From CAWHBO01 sp963827735 (GTDB lineage: Bacteria > Patescibacteriota > Patescibacteriia > Patescibacteriales > UBA12075), in the NCBI GenBank assembly GCA_963827735.1, contig CAWHBO010000003.1:310001-374000 (forward strand): a stretch of 64,000 bases of DNA, read 5' to 3'. Below the pieces are notes generated by a model that worked only from the letters and a program-made list of their open reading frames with translations, ran no database searches and was not told where the DNA came from. Shown here in pieces: positions 18,101-28,600 of the stretch (its first letter is position 1; each line of letters starts with the position of its first letter). The translations under genes and the position numbers were made by a program.

Positions 18101-21100
18101 TTCCCCCGTCGTCCACCCATCAATCGTCACCGCGACCGTATCAACAGCATCCCCATAACAAGCAATATTCCAAACCTGATTCGCCCCCACCAAATCCTTC
18201 CCCCCTGACCATTCATCAAAATTTCGTAGAGTAGAAATAATCCCCGTATTCTCTGTCCCAGCCTCGGCATTAAACAAACTGGTATACGCACGATAAATAC
18301 TCCAGTCTTGGTCGCCTGCAACCTCCACCGGCGGTGTTCCGGAGGCTTTAGAAATTAGAAATTGGAAATTAGAAATTCTTTTATGAATAAACGAAATTGC
18401 ATCCACCGACCCATTTCCGTCTGAATCATATTGAACCGCATCGCCAACTCCAACATTATTCGGTTGTGCCACATTGAATGTGGCTGTCAGTCCCGAAATA
18501 GTCAAAGTCGTTGACGACCCCGTAGACAAAGCTGTCGTGTTAGACGGCCCCACCGACCGATAAATCTTAATCGCCGTCTCATCCGCCCCAACATCAAACC
18601 CGTTCGCCCTCACCGATCCATCAATATCATCAATGATTTTAAGATTAGCATCATCGCGTAAACTCACCCCTCGATCAATCGCCGCCGTATCGTTATTGGC
18701 TAAATGGAAATCATTGGTGGATGTTGAAACGAAGGCGACAGTGGTACTGCTATATGAATTTGAACCCAAAACATATCCATTATTAGATACATTATTTGAA
18801 TATACCTTTACAATATTACTATTAGAGTCAAAACTAAAACCTCTACCACCGGCATCCTTGTTTTGCACTATATTATTTTTAAATATTACGTTTGCCGGGC
18901 CGCTTGGATATCCCCATCCACCTATACCTACCTCAATCGAGTCAATCACGGTATTATTATATACTATATAATTTTCAAAAGGATTCATATCTCCGATATT
19001 AATCCCATCCCACCATCCCATTACAATGTTATTTGATAAATATGCCGATGATGCCCCACTCAATCTAATACCAACCTCTGAAGCACTTCCTGGATTTTCA
19101 CTTGACAATCTAATAATTGAGTTAGATAAATATATATCATCAAATGATAAAATTCCTTTTCTTTCATCTTGCGTAGCAGAAATATGTTCTACTTGAAGAC
19201 CATCTATTCTAGTATTTTTTTCATAGTTATATACTGCGGCAGTGTAAGTATAAGCTTCAAATGATAATCGATATTTATTTGTATTCCATTTTCCGTCATG
19301 TCGGGCAATATTAGTTGTGTATATTTTTATGTAATTATCATTATCAGTTTCCCAACCATTAATATTTAGCCAACTCGTATCACTCGCGCTCCACGCTCCA
19401 TCAATCTTCGCAATCGCAATCGGGCTTGCTCCAAAAGCATCACCAGCCCCGGAGACAGTCCAGTAATTAGATCCATTATACTGCCAAACATAAGAAGTAC
19501 TGGCAATGACCGGCACAGTCGTTGACCCCACAATCCCATCAATCAAAATCTGATCCGATGTCGTCGCCACCACATACCCGCTGGCCGTAGAAGTCCCATT
19601 CAAACTCATTCTTAAATACACCAAATTGTTTTCCGATAAACTCCCCGTAATACTTCCACCGAACACCCGTGTCGTAGAGCTTGATAAATTCACTTCCACT
19701 TTATCTTCCCAAGAAGCCAAAGAACCATAGTCCATTTCTGAACAAGCACCACCTGTTGATGTCGCCTGACAAATCGTAGAAACAAATTCCACCGGCACTT
19801 CATCCGCTCCAATATCCCAAGCCGCCCCGCGCGCCGTCCCATCAACGTCCGTAGAGACGCCCCGCTGGGGCGTCTCTGTTAACGCAACCCCAGCATTCCT
19901 CGCCGCCGTATCGTTTGCAGCCAGATGAAAATCATCATTAGCCTCGTCTAAGAATTGAACTGTAGTTGAAGCATACGAATTTGTCCCCGGCGCCGTCCCG
20001 TCGGAAGAAATATTATTACTACCATTATCAAGAAATACAACACTATAATTTGTTGCTGAGCCTTGTGCTATATTATTATAAATAGAAATGGTTGGCGAGC
20101 TATTAGAATCATTACCGATTCCTTGAACAACACCATTAACAGAAGTATTATTATTTATTATTGAAACAACATTGGTGCTTGTATATATGATTCCGATATT
20201 AGAGCCGTAATCATAAATAATATTATTGAATAAATAAGAATTTATATCTGGACCCACTCGTATTCCATATGAATTCCCACTCGCTACACCGCTTCCCGTT
20301 GCTTTTATTATATTATCAGTAATTATTAAACTGCTATTTGTCGTAGGAAGTGTATCTGCAAAAATTCCGCTTGAATTATTTGCTTTGTTTCCCTGATTTT
20401 CAATTTGTAAACCATATATTTCAACATACTCTTCAAAATTACTAATTACCCCAGTCCATTCCGTAGAAGAAATTAACCGATACTTCCCCTCATCCCACTT
20501 CCCCCGATGCCGTCCATACGGATCAGTCGGGTCAGTCCAGATTTTAATATAAGTGGAAGAAGACGTCGTCCAGCCGTCAATCGTCACCGCCGTCGTGTCC
20601 GCCGACCCTGCCGTACTGCGGCACTTGGCCACGGCGATCACGGGATTGCCATATGAAGAAATATAAACATAATTTGAAGAACTGGCTGTCAAATAAACTT
20701 TTTCACCATAGGCAAAACCACCGCTTACGTTTTTGATCATAATTTGGGCGGAGGCTGAAGAAGCAGTCTTGTGCACCAGGGTGCCGGTTGCGCCGGAAGT
20801 TTCTCCGGTCACCAAAAATCCATCCGGCATGGTTCCGGAAGCCGTGTTCGGATTATAGCTAAAAACCGTGGTTGTCAAATCTGTCAAATCACTTTGGACC
20901 GCATTTTCCCAAGCGGACAGCGACGTATAATCCGTGCCGGACGCATTATCCGGATCAATGACAGAAACAAACTCCACCGGCGGATCCCAATATGTAAATC
21001 CACCTGCCAAAGTGGTGGTCGCTCCGTCCGGATTGGTCACCACCACATTGACCGCTCCCAAAGAATGAGCCGGAGCAGTAGCCGTCACGGTCGTTGAACT

Positions 21101-22582
21101 CAACCAAGTGATATTTGTCGCCGTCGCTGTACCAAAGCTTACCGATATCCGTGGAGTCGGGTACCTAACGATCACAACGCCCGATCCGCCATCTTTACCG
21201 CCGCTCCAATTTGCACCAGCTCCGCCACCACCGCCGGTATAAGAGGTACCAGCCACAGCCGCGCTTGGGTCAGCTGAATCAGAACCCCCTTCTCCTTTCC
21301 CGCCGCCGCCGCTACCGCCGCTACCGCCATTAGAATATTGACTTGTCGCACCACCACCTCCACCGCCGGAATAATACGTTGATGTTCCTGATATGGAATT
21401 TTGCGTTCCGTTACCACCAGGACCGCCATTATTTAAAACAATTGTAGTAGTGCCAGCCGTTGCTGATCCACCACCTCCTGATGCCCTGTCTGTTATATAA
21501 ATCCCACCTTGCGAAGCTGCCCCGGAAGTTCCACCAGACGTTGCACTACCAGTTCCACCACCACCTCCACCGGTAGAAGTATAACCGAAGGCCGAACTAT
21601 TGTTACCCGCACTTCCATCAGAATTGCGCACTGCCGCTCCGCCGACTCCGCCCTTGCCAATAACAATTGTATAGGTTTGAGGCGTCAATGATACTGAACT
21701 AAGATATCTATATCCACCCGCGCCACCGCCTTCTCCACCGCCGGTCTGATAATAATTTCCATAACCAGCAGCACCGCCACCACCGGCAATTATCAACGCT
21801 TGAGCAGTGGCGCTAAACCCGGGCACAAAAGAAAAAGAATTGGTTGTACTGGTTGGACTCCAATCCCAAGTTCCACTGGGATTATAGTGCGAATAACAAT
21901 CATTTCCGCTAGACACCAATTTTATGGAATACGTGCCTTGTTGTTTCTCAGTTGAATCAACTGCAACGCTTCCATTAGCGATATCCCAACTCGTGATTGA
22001 TTCGGCCATATTTGAATCAACTAGATTATTGTTTTCATCATAAAACCGAACATTATCAATATAAACCGTCCTACCGGTAGTATTAATATCAAATCGATAC
22101 GCATTTGTATTATTCCAGTCTATTAAAGTATTATTAGTGACTGTATATGAAGTAGAACTGCCAATATTTAAAGTGATCTCTGTCCATGATGTGGTGTATG
22201 AGTATATCCATCTAATCCAATAATAATTTAAGTCAAAAAAATAAAATTCACCGCTATCAGAATAATCGGCCGCGCCTTTGACATAAAATTTAATTGTTTT
22301 AATTCTTGTGCCATAAGGAAAATTATGCACCGTGTAACCTCCGGTATACGAAGATGATCTTCTGGGATTCAAGCCGCTGGTATCTGTATAATAATAATAT
22401 CCGCCACTAGCCATAGCCTCTGCTTCAAAATCCAAGCCGGTAATAGTTATGCTGGTAGTGGTCGCAGTCGAACCGGTGTTCGGACTGACGCTTGATATGG
22501 TTGGAGTAGCCAAAACTTGATGAGCCGTTAACGCGGCTAGTCCGATTGCGATGAATAGAATTGTTAGTTTGAAATATTTCAT
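12173..22582 (-). CDS. Giant secreted surface protein (TIG, Gly-rich, beta-helix, LamG modules), 3469 aa
   Basis: Signal peptide 1-25 (MKYFKLTILFIAIGLAALTA, near-identical to the paralogue at 22619). Residues 27-52 (PTISSVSPNTGSTATTTSIT, GLDF) and 478-532 (VSFGTATATN to GGFTY) are the two halves of one IPT/TIG domain; between them lie a beta-sandwich-like segment (about 60-245) and a glycine-rich domain (about 255-476). Five beta-helix modules of about 400 residues follow; most open with (V/T)EFVS and all end D(I/V)GADE, rich in NNIIY/YNN coils typical of right-handed parallel beta helices. The last about 800 residues hold four LamG/concanavalin-like domains (GHWDFNAGL, WHFRNDY, AWWKLDEMN, GHWKFDD). 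Likely a glycan-binding adhesin on the cell surface. No transmembrane anchor or sorting motif is seen. Palindromic repeats occur in-frame at 15925, 16246, 17157 and 19851. The C-terminus reads into a spacer repeat. Confidence 0.9.
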   Translation of the reverse strand: MKYFKLTILFIAIGLAALTAHQVLATPTISSVSPNTGSTATTTSITITGLDFEAEAMASGGYYYYTDTSGLNPRRSSSYTGGYTVHNFPYGTRIKTIKFYVKGAADYSDSGEFYFFDLNYYWIRWIYSYTTSWTEITLNIGSSTSYTVTNNTLIDWNNTNAYRFDINTTGRTVYIDNVRFYDENNNLVDSNMAESITSWDIANGSVAVDSTEKQQGTYSIKLVSSGNDCYSHYNPSGTWDWSPTSTTNSFSFVPGFSATAQALIIAGGGGAAGYGNYYQTGGGEGGGAGGYRYLSSVSLTPQTYTIVIGKGGVGGAAVRNSDGSAGNNSSAFGYTSTGGGGGGTGSATSGGTSGAASQGGIYITDRASGGGGSATAGTTTIVLNNGGPGGNGTQNSISGTSTYYSGGGGGGATSQYSNGGSGGSGGGGKGEGGSDSADPSAAVAGTSYTGGGGGAGANWSGGKDGGSGVVIVRYPTPRISVSFGTATATNITWLSSTTVTATAPAHSLGAVNVVVTNPDGATTTLAGGFTYWDPPVEFVSVIDPDNASGTDYTSLSAWENAVQSDLTDLTTTVFSYNPNTASGTMPDGFLVTGETSGATGTLVHKTASSASAQIMIKNVSGGFAYGEKVYLTASSSNYVYISSYGNPVIAVAKCRSTAGSADTTAVTIDGWTTSSSTYIKIWTDPTDPYGRHRGKWDEGKYRLISSTEWTGVISNFEEYVEIYGLQIENQGNKANNSSGIFADTLPTTNSSLIITDNIIKATGSGVASGNSYGIRVGPDINSYLFNNIIYDYGSNIGIIYTSTNVVSIINNNTSVNGVVQGIGNDSNSSPTISIYNNIAQGSATNYSVVFLDNGSNNISSDGTAPGTNSYASTTVQFLDEANDDFHLAANDTAARNAGVALTETPQRGVSTDVDGTARGAAWDIGADEVPVEFVSTICQATSTGGACSEMDYGSLASWEDKVEVNLSSSTTRVFGGSITGSLSENNLVYLRMSLNGTSTASGYVVATTSDQILIDGIVGSTTVPVIASTSYVWQYNGSNYWTVSGAGDAFGASPIAIAKIDGAWSASDTSWLNINGWETDNDNYIKIYTTNIARHDGKWNTNKYRLSFEAYTYTAAVYNYEKNTRIDGLQVEHISATQDERKGILSFDDIYLSNSIIRLSSENPGSASEVGIRLSGASSAYLSNNIVMGWWDGINIGDMNPFENYIVYNNTVIDSIEVGIGGWGYPSGPANVIFKNNIVQNKDAGGRGFSFDSNSNIVKVYSNNVSNNGYVLGSNSYSSTTVAFVSTSTNDFHLANNDTAAIDRGVSLRDDANLKIIDDIDGSVRANGFDVGADETAIKIYRSVGPSNTTALSTGSSTTLTISGLTATFNVAQPNNVGVGDAVQYDSDGNGSVDAISFIHKRISNFQFLISKASGTPPVEVAGDQDWSIYRAYTSLFNAEAGTENTGIISTLRNFDEWSGGKDLVGANQVWNIACYGDAVDTVAVTIDGWTTGEYNFLKVFTPVSASEVGVTQRHSGRWDDTKYNLNISNTSTSQTITVNDEYVSIDGIQLYANPQNGFAKNGILSNSGGNYLKIYNSIIKTNTYNIASVKAIGLYSNGPHYVFNNIIYEWNNNNNIGIFVDTSAGKVYVLNNTIIDSYTGIRCEGAGDIVAINNIIQDCVDGYSGNYFDSVSDYNISDIAGDSPNTTFATTSKEVIFVDEENYDFHLAPGSAGIDVGTSTGFFADAQNDIDGDLRRTWDIGADEASVEFVSTVMQSGGAFTSLSAWETANQVDLTATSTAVFSCASTNGAIPVGSSVVAETPGSGVSTGGASTTVMSTTTNQILLYNISGTILSGDKIYIQGAASTSNYCILSNAGNPAIAVAKIDGAWTSVDINTVIFNGWETGTYNYIKIYTTQNARHQGKWNDGRYRRNEMISNYEKNIRIDGLQISISGVTGIILYSPNDSQIYLSNNIIKSDGTEGSYDGGIYYDMTSINSDIYVYNNIIYGFRNGRGISLGSDISEHFYVYNNTVSDCFYGFRIWSASSGTFIVKNNLAYNNTTDYYGTFSASSTHNLSKDATAPAFGTYYRNATVAFQDETNDDFHLVLSDTAARNQGVDLSGDDVETRHASSLHDDIDGTTRGGAWDIGADEAATEFVSSVMQSGGDYSSLSAWEAAVDVDLTASGTVVYSGTLTGNLNADATTTLYRSGVSQNISGYVVATTTAQILLRGVETRHASSLPVANGDQWRVDASNYFTVTGSGDDLGAPVIAVAKIDGAWSASDTANFILDGWTTGPGNYIKIYTTESARHSGKWDYGKYRLIDNETVMDVREDYLIVDGLQINVSYSNSGSWRRGISVNGDTPDITISNNIIKNANSNTYNYGFYSLDTGASVFKVFNNIIYGFTGTDSTALFFGNIPTKYIYNNTIYNSTYGMQTAGNNAYVKNNIVQDCTTGYSLLVGSWTNSDFNISSDATAPGSNSKINTSVSFVSTSTDNIDLHLSPSDTGAKNAGVNLSNILISQYPNIQYDIDGDLRSETNPWDIGADEISNTQSDTPASFNGNMDDNDSLTDGLVGHWDFNAGLGATVSDKSGNGNDGTWAGSGSHWTGQGRFGNAGVFNGVDDVVNAGSGASLDDIEKQGGGGMTISAWVKPFGLGENTNVIIYKEDDPDTTNGDWAMALDNSNYLSFRKGYSTQILSKYSNDTVGINVWTHVLAVWDGSSDSSNVHLYINGQEVSYIASSNGQGIKSSDASKNVYIGNSRWVTRTFNGLIDETRIYNRVLSQREINLLYNEGQASVEWHFRNDYNDRGTLCAINSSQCKNLTEGGTGNSFGVGYLEENTSAVNMGGAGYAYRNDDNYFDVASTSDFSLVATVKTSSANNMAIFAKRLNTVNTATGFHFGLDLGSGDGIPNFEVSDGGDEYLLVGNTAINDGEWHTLAVVFDEDYALGNKIYLDGNDITASRTGDLGVIGSMANSEILTVGRSGNNGNNFVGDIDRVAFYPYALTRNDVLRENADGFTARIGHEETSVTEGSAYDPWGGARPVAWWKLDEMNGTVVGDYASSSLDGTWYGSGTSTWHTNGKVGMGGGFNGVDDYVNINDNLILDGFNSMTWNFWLKLTTDTGNRGIMGKYITSSGARSYDMWISASEDLNLRVSSDGTNNEVQVADTNLSINNWEYISVVFDSGVFDVYKNGILVSDDGDFTTHTTIFSGSADFKIGMQTGNMFTGQIDDVKIYNYARTQAQVAWDYNQGAPIGHWKFDDASTGSADGDSILDSSGNGNHGTGVDGANNTGLSWTSGKFGNGIDFDGGDDYVRITNTNSLRITSSKTMSVWINPGITYDSSNATTRTIIASPGDAQYYYGFLFFVVNADPDKGKISYYFYDGSDFQSVFTAENTWQAGTWYNIITIFDDTANTMKMYVNGKLSGQTTGVTTNIPTADADNDWYIGARSNLSGVFDGQIDDARVYNYALTEDMVRQVFNGGRVRFGGNTNGH
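15925..15952. repeat. GTAGAGACG palindrome, in-frame copy 1
   Basis: A perfect 28-bp palindrome (GTAGAGACG at one end, CGTCTCTAC at the other, AGGCATGCCT in the centre). In the host gene it encodes VETRHASSL, placed between ILLRG and PVANGD. Confidence 0.9.
16246..16273. repeat. GTAGAGACG palindrome, in-frame copy 2
   Basis: Identical to the copy at 15925 over 28 bp. It encodes VETRHASSL directly before the DDIDG that precedes a module-ending DIGADE. Confidence 0.9.
17157..17184. repeat. GTAGAGACG palindrome variant, in-frame copy 3
   Basis: GAGACGCCCG pairs with CGGGCGTCTC around a 3-base loop. The left GTAG is kept and the right end has decayed. It encodes ETPGSGVST in the same register as the other copies. 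Confidence 0.75.
19851..19880. repeat. GTAGAGACG palindrome variant, in-frame copy 4
   Basis: GAGACGCCCC pairs with GGGGCGTCTC around GCT. It encodes ETPQRGVST just before DVDG, the same module position as the copies at 16246 and 27631. Confidence 0.75.
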
Positions 22583-22618
22583 TCTGAATTTATAATTTCT
22601 AATTAATAATTTAATTTA

Positions 22619-25600
22619 TTATCTAAACTCCACACTCCCCTCAAACTCCACATACTCCCCCTCAATAATATACTCCGGCGCCTCCGCCTGCACAAACTCA
22701 AACGCCCCAACATCATAACCCAAACCCTGCGGTCTAGCCGTTCCCAAAATATCATCCGTAACAGTTATAATCGTAGTCCCCGAATCATACAAAACACTCG
22801 CAAAGTCTTTCACCCGAAAATCATAACCAACATAATCCCGAAACGCCGCCTGCCACCCCGCCTGTTCCGTCGCAAACCTCGCCGGACTGATATCAATCGC
22901 ATTCGTCCCATCCAAGTCGTCAGAGGCGTTGTGGTCAAATGTCATTGTACCAAAAAAATCGTCATTATTATTAAACACTGCATTATTTGCAACTATTACA
23001 TTTCCCGCGGTAACATATATTCCACCTCCACTTGTAACATCATAAATCGTATTATTATAAACATTTACTGTAGCGTTTGCATTACTGCTATTAATTCCAA
23101 ATCCATCAATATCATATATTAAATTATTTAAAATATTAACTGTATATATATTTACATCTCGAACTCTGATTCCTGCTTCAAAATTATCACCAACTGTATG
23201 TATGATATTGTTAGACAAATAAATATTTCCTGACACGCTATCACCATAAACTTGTATTATATGTTGATTGTTTGAGTGATCAACACCGTCAAATTCTAAT
23301 CCAGAAACACGCACATATGCATCATAAATATTAAGCAATTCATCATTACCGACACTTATTCTATATCCTGTGCCAGCAGAACCATTGTGTTTCTGTGAAA
23401 TTCCTACTTCATCAGTATTTACCGGTGTATAAATACTAATATAACTGCTTGTGCTAGTAATCCATCCATCTATGTCTACACTCAAGTTGTCTGCACTCGT
23501 ACTCGCATAACACGGCACAAACATCGCAGTGTTAGACGCCACCAAATTCATATTAGCAATCAAAACATTATCATCCACGCTGTCGCTAATCCCATCATTC
23601 ACATCCCCAACCACTTGGTCTTCCCAATCATCCAGAAATTCATGCGCTCGGTAAACAGACACCGGCGCGCTGGTGGTGGCGATAGGCAATGACCCGGTCG
23701 CTGACTGCACGCTAAACACACTCGCCGAAGTCCGCCCGGTAATGAAAGCCAGCTGATAGGTGGATGTTCCAATTTGCAACACATCACCAACTCCAACATT
23801 ATCCGGTTGAGCCACTGAAAAAGTGGCAGTAGAACTGGAAATCGTTACCGTCGCGCCACCTGTACTGAGCGAAGCCGAAGTATTCCCCACCGACCGATAC
23901 AAAATCGTCGGCGCCTCATCCGCACCAATGTCAACGAATCCATCAAATCTCGCCTGTCCCTCAAAGTCATAATTTATATCATTCTGAATGCCAACCAAAA
24001 ATTCTGATGATATAGAAACACCAGAATCTTTAAGTTGCGTGTCTTCAGTTTTAAGATGAAAATCTCCATTAACATAGTCTTCAAAAACCGATGTCCAATC
24101 AATAGGGGCAACAGCATTTGTTCCTAGACCATCATCAGTGGCGCAATTATCAATTGATAGAGTATTGGAAAATTGAGCAGATATGTCATCAGCCCCATTA
24201 TTTCCAAAAACAACAGAATTTTTAATTTTCATTAATCCATATTCACCACCAGAATTTCTTATTCCATCATTATTCGAACCAGTAAAGACAGAATTAAATA
24301 TATTAAAATAACTATTATTAGCATAATAATTAATGAAAGGAGAATACCATTCATAACCCCAATTTCCATAAATAATAGTATTTAAAATATCAGCAGTTGT
24401 ATTATTTGCACCACTAGTAAATATTATTCCCGAACGACAATAATCTGTTAAGCCTACTATCAATAATTTATCAATTAATAAACCTTCTACCGGGCTTGTA
24501 ATATTTATACCTTCACCTGAGTCTACCGAAATTTGGAGCCCAATTATTTTTGTGTAATCCTCTGCAGTTCTAAAATTATACGATGAACCACTGTCAGTAA
24601 GTCGATATTTCGTGTCCTCCCATTTGCCACTATGCCGTGCTGTTTCTGTTGTATATATTTTTATATTATTATATTTTGAAGTAGACCAACCATCTATTAT
24701 TACCTCATTATTATCATCCACAGTCCACGCCCCATCAATCTTCGCAACAGCAATCGCGGGATTCCCGGCATTAGACAAAATACAATAGTTTGTTGATGAA
24801 GACGCCCCCTGAATATATGCCTTACCTCCGCTTACAAAAGTACCATTAATATTATATAGTAAAATTTGATTGGTACTCGTACTCATGACAGTAGAAGAAG
24901 CAGTCGCACCTGACGTATCTCCAACCACATTAGACCCCACAGGAATCGTCCCCGTAGCAGTCGAGCAAGAAAACACCGCCGTGGTCGTGGCTGTCAAATC
25001 CACTTGATTGGCAGTCTCCCAAGCGCTTAAAGATGAAAATGCCCCGCCGGTTTGCATGACAGTGGATACGAATTCTACGCTTGCTTCGTCTGCGCCGATG
25101 TCCCAGGTTCTTCTATGATTTCCATCGATATCATCAGTAAAAGCTATATAGGTTGAAGTACTTAAATTTAACCCTTGATCAATGCCGCTTGAACCAGGTG
25201 CCAAATGAAAATCATTATTTGCTTCATCAATAAAATTTAATGTTATTGCATTCTTTGGATTAGTTCCTGGCGCATCGCTCAATGTCGGTCCAGATAAATT
25301 ATTATCACTTTTTTCATCCGCTCCTCCGTTATAGTTAGCAATGGTGTTATTATATGAAATATTGTTCTTTAGAATTCCCGCATGATACATACCGTCATAA
25401 AACCCACTTCTATTTCCATATACTGTATTATTGTAAAATGCCATATTATAAGAGTGAGCAGTTCCAGCTATTGAAATTCCTATTCCATCAGAATTATTTG
25501 CATCTTTAAAACCATAAACAATGTTATTCCAAACCTTAACAATATTATTATTTGACGAGAGAGCCGTCTGAATACCTGTGCCCAAAACATTATTTGTATT

Positions 25601-28600
25601 TGAATATCCCCGTATTATATTATTACTGATTTTGATTTTATTGTTTGTCGATGACAAATTTGATATATAGATACACCTTGTTATATCATGGCTATACATA
25701 ACATACAATTGAAGACCATCTATATTGACATAATATGAATCGCTACCAATTGAAATAGTAGTATCATAAGAACTGGCGGTGGTATGTGAGATATAATATT
25801 TATTATTATCCCATTTTCCAACATGTCTTTGGGTAACACCAACTTCGTTAGTGTTTACCGGCGTATAAATTTTAATATAATTATTTTCCCCGGTAGTCCA
25901 TCCGCTAATCGTCACCGCCTCGGTATCCCCGGCCGCACTCGCATAAGCCGCCACCATCATAATCGTATTGGACGCCATCAAATCTTGCCCCACCAAAACC
26001 AAATCATCCACCGTATCACTGATACCCGTGTTCACATTGGCGACTGTTTGGGTTTCCCAGTCATTCAATGTTAAATGCGCGCGGTAAATGTTCATGGCCG
26101 CAGTCGTGGTCGCGCTTGGCTGTGTGCCGTCATAGCTTTGGACAGAATAAACCGTACTGCTTGATCGCCCAGTAATAAATGCTAAATTATAAACCCCAGT
26201 CCCATACTGCACCACATCCCCCACCCCGATATTATCCGGCTGAACAGCCGAGAAAGTCGCTGTCCAGCCGGTAATAGACACAGTTGCGGCATTGGAGATG
26301 GCAGTCGCAATGTTCCCAACACTTCTATAAATCTTGGTAGCAGTTTCATCTGCGCCAATGTCCCAATTTAGTCCGCTGGTTAAACTTGGCCTGACTCCCC
26401 CATCAACATCAGTGTTAAAGAGCGTTGTAGAAGCCAAAACATTAAATCCTTCATCAACTCCCCGGCTACCCGGATTCAAATGAAAATCATTAGTTGAAGA
26501 CGACACAAAGCTAAAAATAACACTCGTAGCATTATGCGTCCCCGTTCCTGGTGTGTCATTAATGTCCGTGGCGTTGTAATCTGTACCGGCGGCGAATGTA
26601 CCAGAAAACGGATTGGTTGTTGAAGAGATTAAATTATTTTTGGCTACGATAGGATTTGGATTGTCATTATCATTATTAATCCCGATGTTTGAATTAAAAA
26701 TTGTATTATTATATGCATACATTGAGTGAACAGACATTATAGCTCTTGAATTAACATTGTTAGCAAAATTATAAATTACATTATTCCAAATAAACATTTT
26801 ATATTCATTCACACTATTAATCGCTCTGATTCCAATTCCGGGATTAGTTCCAGAGTATATATCCGCTTTTATAATATTATTAGAAATATATGTTTGCCCC
26901 TTTTGAGATAACCCTGATGATGTGATAGCAGTAGAATTATTATATTCCCCTAAATTTTGTAAATTTATTTGTAAGCCGTCAATTTTTACATAACTGTTAA
27001 CCAGATAAATAACCCCTTCATATCCGCTACAATTACTTGTAATCCGATACTTCCCATAATCCCACTTCCCCGAATGCCTGGCAGTTGGAGTAGTATAAAC
27101 CTTAATATAATTATCATTATCCGTCGTCCACCCATCAATAGCCACCGCAGTCGTATCACTCGCACTCCACGCTCCATCAATCTTCGCAATCGCAATCGGA
27201 CTTGCCCCGAGCGCGTCGCCCGTGCCAGACACAGTGAAGTAATTAGACGCATTATATTGCCAAACATACCCGGAGGTCGCAATCACCGGAGTAGTCGAAG
27301 ATCCCACAATCCCATCAATTAAAATTTGATCAGATGTAGTCGCCACCACATATCCCGATGCCGTAGAAGTCCCATTCAAACTCATGCGCAAATAAACCAA
27401 ATTATTTTCGCTCAAACTGCCAGTATTTGTCCCGCTAAACACTCTCGTCGTCGAAGCGCTTAAATCCGTCTCGACTTTGTCCTCCCAATTGGACAGCGTG
27501 GCATAATCCATTTCATTGCAATCCCCACCCGTCGACGTCGCCTGACAAATCGTAGAAACAAATTCCACCGGCACCTCATCCGCCCCAATATCCCAAGCAG
27601 AACCGCGGCTTGTTCCGTCAATATCGTATTGTAGAGACGAGGCATGCCTCGTCTCTACGGACGTGGTGCTTGTCCCCGCATTTTTTGCCGCCGTATCCCC
27701 CGGCGCCAAATGAAAATCATCATTAGCAGAATCCAAAAATTGCACCGTCGTACTTGCATAAGAACTCGTCCCTGGTGTGGTCCCATCGGAGGAAATGTTG
27801 TTGGATGAAGAAGCATGAAATGTACCGGTATATCCTGTCGTGTTGTTTTGAGCAATATTATTTTTCGCAACATTTGTAACCGCGGCGCTATACAAACCGA
27901 TATTGCAGTTATATATTGTATTATTATATAGATATGAAGCTCCTACGATTTGCATTCCAAAACTTGTAGCACCGATAAAATCATAAATAATATTATTATA
28001 AACATACCCGCCAGAAGAATAGAATCTAATTCCATATTTATTTGTTGGCGAAGAATTGCCTTCTCTCACAATATTGTTGCTTATATACACACTACCTTCA
28101 CTGGTGTTTATTGACAGTCCGGCATATAAACTTGAATTATTGTTTTTAACTTGTAAACCATCTATTTGAGTATAACTTTCATATACATACATACTCGAGT
28201 TAGCCGAAGATGTTTCCAACCGATACTTCCACTCATCCCACTTCCCCCGATGCCGTCCATACGGATCAGTCGGGTCAGTCCAAATTTTAATGTAGGTGGA
28301 AGAAGACGTGGTCCAACCATCAATCGTGACCGCATTCGTGTCCGCCGACCCGCCAGTACTTCGGCACTCTGCTACGCCGATGACGGGTTTGCCGGGAGAT
28401 GAAGCATATACATAATAAGATGAACTGGCAGTCAAATAGATCTTTTCTCCATTAGAAAATTTAGCACTGGCATTTTTTATCATGATCTGTCCGCTGGCCG
28501 GACTGGTGGTGCCTGTTATATGGACCAAAGTCCCGGTCGCACCCGAAGTTTCACCTTCAACTTCAAATCCATCCGGCAAAGTGCCGGAAGCTGTGTCTGG

